DNA of 64,000 nucleotides from Quadrisphaera sp. INWT6 (GCF_015390235.1 NZ_VUOH01000001.1:248001-312000), one strand, 5' to 3'. Numbered from the stretch's first letter, positions 43,413 to 52,410 are shown. A program made the numbers and translations. Notes: generated by a model not told the origin, from the letters alone.

Positions 43413-44849
43413 TCAGACCAGGTGGCGGCGGGGGGCGGCGGGGGAGCGCCCGGCGCTGGCGCTGCTGGCCTCGACCAGCAGCTCGACGGCGCGCTCGAGG
43501 TCGGCGACGGGGGCGGTGAACGGCAGGCGCAGCCGGTCGTCGAAGGCGTGCCCGGCGCCGAAGCGCGAGCCGGTGGCCAGGCGCAGGCCCAGCGGCTCGG
43601 CGGCGTCGACCAGCACGGACGACGACGTGCCCGGGGGCAGGTGGCACCACAGCGACTGCCCGCCGGGCGGCACCGGGACCTCCCAGCCGGGCAGGTGGCG
43701 GGCCAGGGCCGCGACCAGGGCGTCGCGCTGCGCGCGCAGCTGCACGCGGCGGCGCGCGGCGATGCCGTCGTAGGCGTCGAGCAGCGCGCAGGCGGCCAGC
43801 TGGTCGACCAGCGAGAAGGACCCGTGGTCGCGCGAGGCCGCCGCGGCGGCCCGTGCGACGACGTCGGGCTCGGCGCGCAGCCAGCCGACGCGCACGCCGG
43901 CCCAGACGGCCTTGCTGAGCGACCCGGCGCTCAGCACCGCCCCGGGGCGGCCGTGCGCGGCCAGCGGGGCCAGGGGCTCCTGCCCGTCGAGCGCGAGGTC
44001 GACCAGGGCCTCGTCGGCCACCACCGCCACCTCCTGCTGCTGCATGGAGATGACCAGGGAGCGCCGGTCGCCCTCGGTGAGGGTCGCGCCGGTGGGGTTG
44101 GAGAAGTCGGGGACCACGTACAGCGCCCGCGCCGACGTCTGGCGCGCTGCGCGGTGCGCGGCGGTGACGAACCCGTCGCTGGACCCGAGGTCGCGGGGGA
44201 CCGGCACCAGGCGGGCCCGCAGCTCGCGGGCGACGTCGAGCGCGTTGGGCCAGACCGGGTGCTCCACCACGAGCCGGTCGCCGGCCCCGAGGACGGCCCG
44301 GAGCGCGGAGCTGACGGCGCCGCCCGCACCGCAGGTGACGAGCACCTGCTCGGGCGTGGTCGGCAGGCCGCGGGCGGTGTACCGGTCGGCGACCCGGGCG
44401 CGCAGCTCGCTGAGGCCGAGCGGGGTGTACCCGTGGCCGCCCAGGTGCCGCGGCAGCTCGGTGATCGCCTGCTGGTAGGCCTCGGCGACCTCCGGGGGAC
44501 CGGGCGGGGCGGCGTAGGACAGGTCGAGCACGCCCTCGCGGGCCCCGCCCGGCACGAAGGCCGCGACGACGCCGCTGGTGGCGGGCAGCTGCGTCCACGT
44601 GCCCGAGCCCTGGCGCGCGTCGGCCCAGCCCGCCTCGCGCAGCCGGCCGTAGGCGGCCGACACGGTGACCCGGCTGGTGCCCAGGGCGGCGGCCAGCTCG
44701 CGCTCGGCGGGGAGGCGGACCCCGACGCCGAGGCGCCCGTCGCTCACCAGGCCCTGGATGCCCGTGGCCAGGCTGGCGTACATCGGCGGGTGCAGGGTGC
44801 CGCGGCCGATCAGCTCGGCGAGGCGCTCGGCGGACGTCGAGGTGGGCAC
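43413..44849 (-). CDS. MocR-type regulator (GntR helix-turn-helix + aminotransferase domain)
   Basis: The 478-residue protein has an N-terminal GntR winged helix (MYASLATGIQGLVSDGRLGVG, then RLPAERELAAALGTSRVTVSAAYGRL) and a fold-type I aminotransferase-like domain with the PLP Lys in SAGSLSKAVWAGVRVGWLR. MocR proteins use PLP adducts to sense vitamin B6, GABA, taurine or amino acids. The GTG at 44849 is chosen; one of two strong inverted-repeat sites overlaps it, which suggests autoregulation. The divergent neighbour is a 56-residue membrane protein that may be the target. Confidence 0.92.
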   Translation of the reverse strand: MPTSTSAERLAELIGRGTLHPPMYASLATGIQGLVSDGRLGVGVRLPAERELAAALGTSRVTVSAAYGRLREAGWADARQGSGTWTQLPATSGVVAAFVPGGAREGVLDLSYAAPPGPPEVAEAYQQAITELPRHLGGHGYTPLGLSELRARVADRYTARGLPTTPEQVLVTCGAGGAVSSALRAVLGAGDRLVVEHPVWPNALDVARELRARLVPVPRDLGSSDGFVTAAHRAARQTSARALYVVPDFSNPTGATLTEGDRRSLVISMQQQEVAVVADEALVDLALDGQEPLAPLAAHGRPGAVLSAGSLSKAVWAGVRVGWLRAEPDVVARAAAAASRDHGSFSLVDQLAACALLDAYDGIAARRRVQLRAQRDALVAALARHLPGWEVPVPPGGQSLWCHLPPGTSSSVLVDAAEPLGLRLATGSRFGAGHAFDDRLRLPFTAPVADLERAVELLVEASSASAGRSPAAPRRHLV

Positions 44850-44876
44850 CAGGCCACTCTTGCACGATTGGCCTGG
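44849..44876. promoter_or_regulatory. Putative MocR operator 1
   Basis: The 28-base site has 8-bp inverted arms CCAGGCCA (44849-44856) and TGGCCTGG (44869-44876) with a 12-bp spacer. It covers the start codon of the MocR gene. A nearly identical site lies 95 bases away. Confidence 0.65.
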
Positions 44877-44943
44877 TCGCGGAAGCGGCAGCCGGGGGTC
44901 TCGGTGGGCTCCAGGGGGGGTCAATGACCTCGAACGGCGCAGT

Positions 44944-44987
44944 TCAGGCCACCTTTTGCTGATTGGCCTGGTGCCTTAGGGCCAATC
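44944..44987. promoter_or_regulatory. Putative MocR operator 2 with extra half-site
   Basis: TCAGGCCA (44944-44951) and TGGCCTGG (44964-44971) repeat operator 1 with the same 12-bp spacer; GATTGGCCTGGT is exact in both. GGCCAATC (44980-44987) is an additional inverted half-site. Centre-to-centre distance to operator 1 is 95 bases, about nine helical turns, so the two could be bound on one face of the DNA. Confidence 0.65.
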
Positions 44988-45005
44988 GTCACCGATGATG
45001 GATGC

Positions 45006-45176
45006 ATGACGATCCTCCTGGTGGTGCTGACCCTCTCCCTGCTGGCCCTCGGTGCGGTGTACGCCGTCGTGCGGGTCATCGACGCTGACGGCTACGGCCG
45101 CCGTCCGGCCCCCCGCAGCCACGACGGCTGGGGCGTCGCGCTGCCGTCGGTGCCCCCGGCCTCGGTCTACCGCTGA
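45006..45176 (+). CDS. Small single-pass membrane protein
   Basis: The 56-residue protein begins MTILLVVLTLSLLALGAVYA, one membrane helix, and continues VVRVIDADGYGRRPAPRSHDGWG. The DGYGRRPxPxSHxxW pattern recurs, as I recall, in small actinobacterial membrane proteins of unknown role. It is divergent from the MocR gene with both operators in the 156-base gap. The ATG at 45006 directly follows the operator region. A strong terminator follows the stop. Confidence 0.75.
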   Translation: MTILLVVLTLSLLALGAVYAVVRVIDADGYGRRPAPRSHDGWGVALPSVPPASVYR

Positions 45177-45214
45177 CCCCCACCGGCGGCCACCGCGCCG
45201 CCGGTCCCCGCGCA

Positions 45215-45256
45215 CGTCGAAGGCCCCGCACCCCCTGAGGTGCGGGGCCTTCGACG
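45215..45256. terminator. Perfect 18-bp bidirectional hairpin terminator
   Basis: CGTCGAAGGCCCCGCACC pairs with GGTGCGGGGCCTTCGACG around CCCTGA, between the small membrane-protein gene (stop 45176) and the convergent methyltransferase gene (stop 45291). Confidence 0.88.
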
Positions 45257-45290
45257 CGTCAGGGCGCGTCAGGGTCGCCCCGGGGAGGTC

Positions 45291-45920
45291 TCAGGGGCGG
45301 TCGGCGACGAGGACGGCGTCGACCTGGACGCGGCGCTCGCCGTCGTCCCACCGGACGGGGCGCTCCACCTCCGCCGCCAGGCGCACCCGCAGGCCGGCCG
45401 CCCGAGCGCCGTCGCGCAGGGCCGTGACGTCGTGGAGCAGGCGCGGGTCGCGGGGGCCGCCGACGCCGCGCTCGGCGTTCGCGAGGGCGTGGCCGACGAC
45501 GACGGCGCGTCCGCCCGGGGCGAGCCACCCCGCGGCCCGCTCCACCAGCTGCGGCAGGGCCACGAAGGCCACGACGACGAGACCCACCTCCGCTGGCGGT
45601 TCCCACGTGCGCGCGTCGGCGGCGACCCAGCGGCAGCGACCCTCGACGCCCCGGGCCCGGGCCGCCTCCGCCGCCACCTCGAGGCCGCCGGGGGAGGAGT
45701 CGACCCCGGTGGCGCTCCAGCCCCGGAGGGCCAGCCAGCGCGCGTGGCGCCCGGTGCCGCAGGCCAGGTCGACGGCCGCGCCTGCGCCCGTGCGCGGCGC
45801 CAGCGGCAGGCAGGCGGCGCGCACCGACGGGTCCACCTCGTCGTGGACCCCACGGGTGCGGTGCTCCGCGTCCCACCACGCGACGTCGTGCCCCGGCTGG
45901 TCGCGGTGGTCGGCGCTCAC
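45291..45920 (-). CDS. SAM-dependent methyltransferase (class I)
   Basis: The 209-residue protein has the SAM-binding motif AVDLACGTGRHARWLALRG (about 45-63), VDSSPGGLEVA (motif 2), VVVAFVALPQLVERAAGWL (motif 4) and PGGRAVVVGHAL. WWDAEHRTRGVHDEVDP at the N-terminus is common in SAM methyltransferases next to tellurite-resistance-like proteins. The substrate is unknown. The GTG at 45920 has GGGA upstream; a GTG 15 bases earlier is an alternative. Confidence 0.87.
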   Translation of the reverse strand: MSADHRDQPGHDVAWWDAEHRTRGVHDEVDPSVRAACLPLAPRTGAGAAVDLACGTGRHARWLALRGWSATGVDSSPGGLEVAAEAARARGVEGRCRWVAADARTWEPPAEVGLVVVAFVALPQLVERAAGWLAPGGRAVVVGHALANAERGVGGPRDPRLLHDVTALRDGARAAGLRVRLAAEVERPVRWDDGERRVQVDAVLVADRP

Positions 45921-45934
45921 CGTCCCAGGGTGCA

Positions 45935-45971
45935 CCGGACGCCCGTGATCACGGTGATCACGGGCGTCCGG
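45935..45971 (-). terminator. 18-bp inverted repeat between msrA and methyltransferase genes
   Basis: The arms 45935-45952 and 45954-45971 are perfect reverse complements separated by one base. In RNA the centre must open, but the stem is strong. It sits 16 bases past the msrA stop on the minus strand, so it is probably the msrA terminator; GTGATCAC palindromes inside could also bind a regulator. Confidence 0.7.
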
Positions 45972-45986
45972 GACGGGGTCGCGGGG

Positions 45987-46655
45987 TCAGGCGCCGACGA
46001 CGCCCACCGGGCAGCTCACGCCCGTGCCGCCCAGGCCGCAGTAGCCGTTGGGGACCTTGTGCAGGTACTGCTGGTGGTAGTCCTCCGCCAGGTAGTACGG
46101 GCCGGCGTCCTGCGCCGACCGCAGCTCGGTGGCCACCGGGCCGTAGCCGGCGGCGCGCAGCTGCGGCTCGAAGGCGGCCTTCGTGCGCTCCACCGCCTCG
46201 CGCTGCTCGTCGGTGGTCCAGTAGACCGCCGAGCGGTACGTGGTGCCGACGTCGTTGCCCTGGCGGTTCACCTGCGAGGGGTCGTGCCCCTCCCAGAAGA
46301 CCTTGAGCAGCGCCTCGGCGGAGGTCTGCGACGGGTCGTACGCCACCATCACGGCCTCGGTGTGGCCGGTGCGGCTGGTGACCGTCTCCTCGTACCAGGG
46401 GTGGGGGGTGAAGCCGCCCATGTACCCGACGGAGGTGGTGACCACGCCGGGCTGGCGCCAGAAGGTGCGCTCGGCGCCCCAGAAGCAGCCCATCGCCACG
46501 TAGAGCACCTGCGTGCCCTCGGGCCACGGACCCTCCAGGGGGGTGCCGAGGACGGCGTGGTGCGTCGGGACGGGGTAGGGCCGGGTGTCGCGGCCGGGGA
46601 GCGCCTCCTCGGCGGTCACCATGCGGGTCTTCATCGAGCTGCCGAACAGGGCCAC
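45987..46655 (-). CDS. msrA: Peptide methionine-S-sulfoxide reductase A
   Basis: The 222-residue protein has the catalytic GCFWGAERTFW (Cys near residue 57), SVGYMGG, YEETVTSRTGHTEAVMVAYDP and YYLAEDYHQQYL. It reduces the S-epimer of methionine sulfoxide in proteins. A Cys pair near the C-terminus (GYCGLGGTGVSCPVG) supplies the resolving cysteines. The GTG at 46655 has GGAGGAA 8 nt upstream. Confidence 0.96.
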   Translation of the reverse strand: MALFGSSMKTRMVTAEEALPGRDTRPYPVPTHHAVLGTPLEGPWPEGTQVLYVAMGCFWGAERTFWRQPGVVTTSVGYMGGFTPHPWYEETVTSRTGHTEAVMVAYDPSQTSAEALLKVFWEGHDPSQVNRQGNDVGTTYRSAVYWTTDEQREAVERTKAAFEPQLRAAGYGPVATELRSAQDAGPYYLAEDYHQQYLHKVPNGYCGLGGTGVSCPVGVVGA

Positions 46656-46780
46656 GGGTGTTCCTCCAGGCGTCGGGGTCTCGTGCGCGTCTGCTGGTCA
46701 CAACACCTCGTCGCGCGCGATCCATCCCGCTGGGCGCAGGTCGGCGGGGGTGCCCCGCCGCCGGGCCGTAGCCTCGGGGC

Positions 46781-47956
46781 GTGAGCGAGCAGCACTCCTC
46801 GGACAGCTGGGCCCGGGCCGGGTTCTCCACCCGCGCCATCCACGCCGGGTCCGACCCCGACCCCCGCACGGGCGCCGTCATCCCCGCCATCAACGTCTCC
46901 ACGACGTACAAGCAGGACGGCGTCGGCGGCCTCCGCTCGGGCTACGAGTACTCCCGCTCCGCCAACCCGACCCGCGACGCGCTGCAGGAGTGCCTGGCCG
47001 CGCTCGAGGGCGGCGGCTCCGCCCACGCCTTCGCCTCCGGCCTCGCCGCCGAGGACACCCTGCTGCGCACCGTGCTCGTCCCGGGCGACCACGTCGTCGT
47101 CCCCGACGACGCCTACGGCGGCACCTACCGCCTCATCGCCCGCGTGCTCGGCCGCTGGGGCGTCGACCACACCCCGGCGCACCTGGCCGACCTCGACGCC
47201 GTCCGCGCCGCGGTGCAGCCGGGCCGCACCAAGCTGGTGTGGGCCGAGACCCCCACCAACCCGCTCCTGACCGTCGGCGACATCAGCGCGCTCGCGGAGG
47301 TCGCGCACGACGCCGGGGCGCTGCTCGCCGTCGACAACACCTTCGCCACGCCGTACCTCCAGCAGCCGCTGGCGCTCGGCGCCGACGTCGTCGTCCACTC
47401 CACGACCAAGTACGCCGGTGGCCACTCCGACGTCGTCGGGGGAGCGCTGGTGGTGCGCTCCGGGGCTGAGGAGCTGTCCGAGCAGGTCGCCTTCCACCAG
47501 AACTCGATGGGCGCCGTCGCGGGGCCGTTCGACGCGTGGCTGGTGCTGCGCGGCCTGAAGACCCTCGCCGTGCGCATGGACCGGCACTGCGACTCCGCCG
47601 AGGCGGTCGTGGCCTTCCTGGCCGACCACCCGGCCGTCGCGCAGGTGCTGCACCCGTCGCTGCCCGACCACCCCGGCCACGAGGTCGCCGCGCGCCAGAT
47701 GCGCCGCGGCGGCGGCATGGTCAGCTTCCGCGTCGGTTCCCGCGACAAGGCCCTGGCGGTGTGCGAGCGCACCCGGGTGTTCACCCTCGCCGAGTCGCTC
47801 GGCGGCGTGGAGTCGCTCATCGAGCACCCCGCCGCGATGACGCACGCGTCGGTCGCGGGCTCGGCGCTGGAGGTCCCGGACGACCTGGTGCGCCTCTCGG
47901 TGGGCCTGGAGGACGTCGAGGACCTGATCGGCGACCTCGACCGCGCGCTCGCCTGA
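46781..47956 (+). CDS. metB: Cystathionine gamma-synthase
   Basis: The 391-residue PLP enzyme of the Cys/Met metabolism family has STRAIHAGSDPDPRTGAV at its N-terminus, YEYSRSANPTRDALQECLA, the active-site Lys210 (HSTTKYAGGHSDVVGGA) and a conserved end (SLGGVESLIEHPAAMTHASV). It joins cysteine and an O-acyl-homoserine. It could also act as a gamma-lyase; order with cbs and greA supports metB. The start is GTG 46781. Confidence 0.94.
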   Translation: MSEQHSSDSWARAGFSTRAIHAGSDPDPRTGAVIPAINVSTTYKQDGVGGLRSGYEYSRSANPTRDALQECLAALEGGGSAHAFASGLAAEDTLLRTVLVPGDHVVVPDDAYGGTYRLIARVLGRWGVDHTPAHLADLDAVRAAVQPGRTKLVWAETPTNPLLTVGDISALAEVAHDAGALLAVDNTFATPYLQQPLALGADVVVHSTTKYAGGHSDVVGGALVVRSGAEELSEQVAFHQNSMGAVAGPFDAWLVLRGLKTLAVRMDRHCDSAEAVVAFLADHPAVAQVLHPSLPDHPGHEVAARQMRRGGGMVSFRVGSRDKALAVCERTRVFTLAESLGGVESLIEHPAAMTHASVAGSALEVPDDLVRLSVGLEDVEDLIGDLDRALA

Positions 47957-47978
47957 CCCGGGCACCACACTGGCGGGC

Positions 47979-49235
47979 GTGCCCGCGCCCCAGAGCAGAC
48001 TGACCCGCCCGCCCCGCCAGGTGCGGGAGGCGTCCGACGCCGTCTCCTTCCCGGTGCGGGTCGCCGCTGCCTGGGCGTGGCGGATCGCCCTGGTCGCTCT
48101 CGTCCTCTACGGCCTCGGCCAGGTGCTGGCCTACTTCTCCGAGCTGACGATCTCGCTGTTCGTCTCGCTGCTGTTCGTGGCGCTGCTGGTGCCGTTCGTC
48201 GACTTCCTCGACCGGCACGGCTGGCCCCGCGTGCTCGCGACCCTGGTCAGCCTGCTGCTGGGCATCGCGCTGATCGTCGGGCTGTTCACCCTGGTGGTGA
48301 CGCAGATCGTCTACGGCTTCGACGACCTCGCCGACCAGGCCTCGGCAGGCATATCCCAGCTGCAGACATGGCTCTCCAGCGGGCCGCTGGGCCTGTCGAG
48401 CGGCCAGATCAACGACTACATCACCCAGGCCCGCAGCGCGCTCCAGTCCAACAGCGACTCGATCGTCAGCGGTGCCGTGGCCGTCGGCGGTACCGCCGCG
48501 ACCCTGCTGACCGGCAGCTTCCTCGTCCTGTTCTTCACGATCTTCCTCACCTGGGACGGCCGGCGCGTCTGGTCGTGGCTGGTCCGCCTGCTGCCCGCGT
48601 CGGCCGAGTCGCCCTTCGACGCCGCGATGCACCGCGGCTGGGTCACGCTGACCTCCTACGTGCGGGCGACGATCATCGTGGCGGCCGTCGACGCCATCGG
48701 CATCGGCGTCGGCGCCGCCGTGCTGCAGATCCCCCTGGCGGTGCCGCTGGCGGTGCTGGTCTTCCTGGGTGCCTTCGTCCCCATCGTCGGCGCCGTGGTC
48801 ACCGGGGCCGTGGCGGTGCTCGTCGGCCTCGTCGCCCAGGGCCCGGGCGTCGCCCTCGGCATGCTCGTCGTCGTCCTGCTGGTGCAGCAGCTGGAGAGCC
48901 ACGTCCTCCAGCCCTTCCTCCTCGGCAAGGCCGTGGCGGTGCACCCCCTGGCGGTGTTCGTGGCGATCACCGCGGGCGCCACGCTGGCCGGCATCCCCGG
49001 CGTCCTGTTCGCGGTGCCGGTGATCGCCGTGGCCAACACCGTCATCTCCTACCTCGTGCGCGGTGACGCGGCCCTGCCGAAGGGCCTCGTGCAGCACTTC
49101 CAGGAGAAGGACGACGGCGACGACGACGAGCTCACCTCCGACGGCGAGCGGCGCGCCGACGACGAGTCCGACGCGCTGCGAGCTCGCGAGGAGGGGGCGC
49201 CGCCGCCCACGGGTCCCGTGGGCGAGCGCGCCTGA
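47979..49235 (+). CDS. AI-2E family transporter (PerM-like permease)
   Basis: The 418-residue protein has eight hydrophobic segments in the AI-2E/PF01594 layout: paired N-terminal helices, a soluble region around 120-160, LTGSFLVLFFTIFLTWDGRRVW, GAFVPIVGAVVTGAVAVLVGL and QQLESHVLQPFLLGKAVAVHPL. The acidic C-terminal tail (EKDDGDDDELTSDGERRADD) is disordered. Family members move autoinducer-2, sodium/protons or other solutes; the substrate is not predictable. It begins 22 bases after metB. Confidence 0.92.
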   Translation: MPAPQSRLTRPPRQVREASDAVSFPVRVAAAWAWRIALVALVLYGLGQVLAYFSELTISLFVSLLFVALLVPFVDFLDRHGWPRVLATLVSLLLGIALIVGLFTLVVTQIVYGFDDLADQASAGISQLQTWLSSGPLGLSSGQINDYITQARSALQSNSDSIVSGAVAVGGTAATLLTGSFLVLFFTIFLTWDGRRVWSWLVRLLPASAESPFDAAMHRGWVTLTSYVRATIIVAAVDAIGIGVGAAVLQIPLAVPLAVLVFLGAFVPIVGAVVTGAVAVLVGLVAQGPGVALGMLVVVLLVQQLESHVLQPFLLGKAVAVHPLAVFVAITAGATLAGIPGVLFAVPVIAVANTVISYLVRGDAALPKGLVQHFQEKDDGDDDELTSDGERRADDESDALRAREEGAPPPTGPVGERA

Positions 49236-49245
49236 GCCGCCGCCC

Positions 49246-50499
49246 GTGAGCGCAGCGGGCCCCGCCGGGGACCCGGCCGGGGTGGCGGACGTCGGCCCCG
49301 ACGACGTCCTCGCCGCACGCCCCCTGCTCGACGGCGTGGCCCGCCGCACCCCCGTGGTTCGCAGCCGGGCGCTGTCCGACCTCGTCGGCGGCCCGGTCCA
49401 CCTCAAGCTGGAGAACCTCCAGCGGGGCGGCTCCTTCAAGGTCCGCGGCGCCCACGTCCGCGCCGCCCGCCTCTCCGAGGCCGAGCGCTCCCGCGGCCTG
49501 GTCGCCGCCAGCGCGGGCAACCACGCGCAGGGGGTGGCCGTCGCCGCCCGGGCGCTCGGAGCCCCCGCCACGGTCTTCATGCCCGTCGGGGTCTCCCTGC
49601 CCAAGCTGGAGGCCACCGAGCGCTACGGCGCCCGGGTCGAGCTGGTCGGGGGCACCGTCGACGAGGCGCTCCTCGCCGCCCGGGAGCACGCGGAGGCCAC
49701 CGGCGGGGTGCTCGTGCACCCCTTCGACCACCCCGACGTGGTCGCCGGCCAGGGCAGCGTCGGGCTGGAGCTGCTCGAGCAGGTCCCCGAGCTGCGCACC
49801 GTGCTCGTCTGCCTCGGCGGGGGAGGGCTGCTGGCGGGGGTGGCGGCCGGGCTGTCCGGCACCGCCCCGCACGTGCGCGTGGTGGGGGTGCAGGCGGCGA
49901 GGGCCGCGGCCTGGCCCGCGTCGCTGGCCGCCGGGCACCCGGTGGCGCTGGACCGGATGTCGACCATGGCCGACGGCATCGCCGTCGCCCGGCCCGGGGA
50001 CGTGCCCTTCGGCGTCGTCTCCCGCCTGCTGGCCCCCGACGACGTCGTCACCGTCAGCGAGGAGGACGTCTCCCGGGCGCTGCTGCTCCTCCTCGAGCGC
50101 GCCAAGCTCGTGGTCGAGCCGGGCGGGGCCGCCGGGGTGGCCGCGCTGCTGGCGCACCCGGAGGCCTTCGAGCCGCCGGTCGGAGTCGTGGTCTCCGGCG
50201 GCAACGTCGACCCGCTGCTGCTCATGCGCGTGATCCGCCACGGGCTGGCGGCGGCCGAGCGCTTCCTCACCCTGCGGGTGCGCCGCCTCCCCGACCGGCC
50301 CGGGGCGCTCGTGGCGCTGCTCGCCGTCGTGGCCGACGAGGGCGCCGACGTCCTCGACATCGGCCACCAGCGCACCTCGGGTCGCGCCGCCGTCGACGAG
50401 GCCGAGGTCGACCTGCGGCTGCAGACCCGCGGGCCGGCGCACGCCCGCGCCGTCGTCGCGGCCCTCCGGGCCGCCGGGCACGACGTCCTGGTGGGCTGA
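49246..50499 (+). CDS. ilvA: Threonine ammonia-lyase (threonine dehydratase)
   Basis: The 417-residue PLP enzyme has Lys65 (NLQRGGSFKVRGAHVRA), AASAGNHAQGVAVAARALG, LGGGGLLAGVAAGL and EPGGAAGVAALLAHP. A C-terminal ACT-like domain (RFLTLRVRRLPDRPGALVAL...) of about 85 residues marks the one-ACT (IlvA/TdcB-type) form. It converts threonine to 2-oxobutanoate for isoleucine. The GTG at 49246 lies 10 bases after the transporter stop, so the two are probably co-transcribed. Confidence 0.93.
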   Translation: MSAAGPAGDPAGVADVGPDDVLAARPLLDGVARRTPVVRSRALSDLVGGPVHLKLENLQRGGSFKVRGAHVRAARLSEAERSRGLVAASAGNHAQGVAVAARALGAPATVFMPVGVSLPKLEATERYGARVELVGGTVDEALLAAREHAEATGGVLVHPFDHPDVVAGQGSVGLELLEQVPELRTVLVCLGGGGLLAGVAAGLSGTAPHVRVVGVQAARAAAWPASLAAGHPVALDRMSTMADGIAVARPGDVPFGVVSRLLAPDDVVTVSEEDVSRALLLLLERAKLVVEPGGAAGVAALLAHPEAFEPPVGVVVSGGNVDPLLLMRVIRHGLAAAERFLTLRVRRLPDRPGALVALLAVVADEGADVLDIGHQRTSGRAAVDEAEVDLRLQTRGPAHARAVVAALRAAGHDVLVG

Positions 50500-50580
50500 C
50501 CGGAGGACGTCCGGGGTCCCGGGAGGTCCCGCCGGAGCGTCAGGCGGACCGATGTCGGTGCTCGGGCATACGGTCCCCCC

Positions 50581-51594
50581 GTGGCAGACGCGGTGAGGGC
50601 CAGGGGACTGGTCAAGACCTACGGCAGGCCGTCGACGCGCGGGCGCGGCGGCGGGGTGACGACGGCGCTCGACGGCGTCGACCTCGACGTCCCCGAGGGC
50701 ACGGTGCTGGGCCTCCTCGGCCCGAACGGCGCCGGCAAGACCACCACGGTGAAGATCCTCACCACGCTGCTGGTGCCCGACGCGGGCGAGGCGCAGGTGG
50801 CCGGCGTCGACGTCCTGCGCGACCCGCAGGAGGTGCGCCGCCGCATCGGCGTCTCCGGCCAGTACGCCGCGGTCGACGAGTACCTGACCGGCTTCGAGAA
50901 CCTGCGGATGGTGGGCGAGCTCTACCACCAGGGGTCGCGCCGGGCCTCGGCGCGGGCGCGCGAGCTGCTGGAGCTGTTCAGCCTGTCCGAGGCCGCCGAC
51001 CGCCCGGTCAAGGGCTACTCCGGCGGCATGCGCCGCCGCCTAGACCTCGCCGGGGCGCTGGTCAACGACCCGCCCGTCCTCTTCCTGGACGAGCCGACCA
51101 CGGGCCTCGACCCCCGCAGCCGCGCCGACATGTGGGAGCTGCTGCAGGGCATGGTCCGCGGCGGCACCACCGTGGTGCTGACCACGCAGTACCTGGAGGA
51201 GGCCGACCTCCTCGCCGACGACATCATCGTCATCGACCACGGCCGGGCCATCGCCCGCGGCACCTCCGACCAGCTCAAGGCGCAGGTCGGGGGCGAGCGC
51301 GTCGAGCTGGTGGTCGACGACGCCGCCCACCTCGACGAGGTCCGCTCCCTGCTGGGCCGGGTCGCGGTGGGGGAGGTCGAGGTCGAGCCGCACACCCGGC
51401 GCCTCACCGCCCCGGTCGAGGGCGGCGCCGCCGTCCTCGTGCGGCTGCTGGCGCAGCTGGAGGAGCGGGGCGTGCACCTGTCCGACGCCGGCACGCGGCG
51501 CCCGACCATGGACGACGTCTTCCTCACCCTCACCGGCAAGCGGACCGACGGGCCTGCGGGCGCCGATGACGAGAAGGACGGAGCAGCGTCATGA
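50581..51594 (+). CDS. DrrA-type ABC transporter ATPase
   Basis: The 337-residue ATPase has Walker A GPNGAGKTTTV, Q-loop VSGQYAAVDEYLTG, signature YSGGMRRRLDLAGAL, Walker B VLFLDEPTTGLD and the DrrA-type C-terminal domain. It powers the permease encoded next (ATGA overlap). Relatives export drugs, lipids or polyketides in Actinobacteria. The start is GTG 50581, with little space for a 5' leader after ilvA. Confidence 0.95.
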   Translation: MADAVRARGLVKTYGRPSTRGRGGGVTTALDGVDLDVPEGTVLGLLGPNGAGKTTTVKILTTLLVPDAGEAQVAGVDVLRDPQEVRRRIGVSGQYAAVDEYLTGFENLRMVGELYHQGSRRASARARELLELFSLSEAADRPVKGYSGGMRRRLDLAGALVNDPPVLFLDEPTTGLDPRSRADMWELLQGMVRGGTTVVLTTQYLEEADLLADDIIVIDHGRAIARGTSDQLKAQVGGERVELVVDDAAHLDEVRSLLGRVAVGEVEVEPHTRRLTAPVEGGAAVLVRLLAQLEERGVHLSDAGTRRPTMDDVFLTLTGKRTDGPAGADDEKDGAAS

Positions 51595-52394
51595 GCTCGT
51601 GGGTGTCAGCGCTGGGAGACGGCGCGACGATCGCGCAGCGCAACCTCATCAAGGTCAAGCGGGTCCCCGACCTGCTGGTCGGCACGCTGATCTCTCCGAT
51701 CATGTTCATCCTGCTGTTCGTCTTCGTCTTCGGCAGCGCCATCCCGGTGCCGGAGGGGACCAGCTACGCGGAGTTCCTGGTGCCGGGCATCTTCGCCCAG
51801 ACCGTGATCTTCGGGGCCACCGTCACCGGCAGCGGTCTCGCCGACGACATGCAGAAGGGCATCATCGACAGGTTCCGGTCGCTGCCCATCGCGCCGTCGG
51901 CCGTGCTGGTGGGGCGGACCACGTCCGACGTCGTCACCAACGTGCTGGTGGTCCTCATCATGACGGCGACGGGTCTCGCCGTCGGCTGGCGCATCACGAC
52001 GTCGCCGCTGGAGGCGCTGGCCGGCTTCGCGCTGCTGCTGCTCTTCGCCTACGCCTGCTCGTGGGTCATGGCGCTCGTCGGCCTGCTGGTGCGCAGCCCC
52101 GAGGTGTTCAACAACGTCAGCTTCATCGTAATCTTCCCGATCACGTTCATCGCCAACACCTTCGTGCCCACCCAGGGCTTCCCGACCGTGCTGCGCGTCA
52201 TCGCCGACTGGAACCCGGTCTCCGCCGTCACGCAGGCCAGCCGCGACCTGTTCGGCAACCCCTCCCTGGCGGGAGGCTCGGGCGCTTGGCCGCTGGAGCA
52301 CGCGGCGCTCTACACGCTGATCTGGTCGGTGGTGCTGGTGGCGGTGTTCGTGCCGCTGGCCACCCGCCAGTTCAAGCGGTCCGCCGCCCGCTGA
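51591..52394 (+). CDS. DrrB-type ABC transporter permease (ABC-2)
   Basis: The 267-residue membrane protein has six helices and the ABC-2 pattern KRVPDLLVGTLISPIMFIL, FLVPGIFAQTVIFGATVTG, GLADDMQKGIIDRFRSLPI and WNPVSAVTQASRDLFGNP. It forms the channel for the DrrA-like ATPase. The start overlaps the ATPase stop. The transported compound is unknown; no antibiotic gene is next to it. Confidence 0.95.
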   Translation: MSSWVSALGDGATIAQRNLIKVKRVPDLLVGTLISPIMFILLFVFVFGSAIPVPEGTSYAEFLVPGIFAQTVIFGATVTGSGLADDMQKGIIDRFRSLPIAPSAVLVGRTTSDVVTNVLVVLIMTATGLAVGWRITTSPLEALAGFALLLLFAYACSWVMALVGLLVRSPEVFNNVSFIVIFPITFIANTFVPTQGFPTVLRVIADWNPVSAVTQASRDLFGNPSLAGGSGAWPLEHAALYTLIWSVVLVAVFVPLATRQFKRSAAR

Positions 52395-52410
52395 CGAGCC
52401 GCTGACGCAC

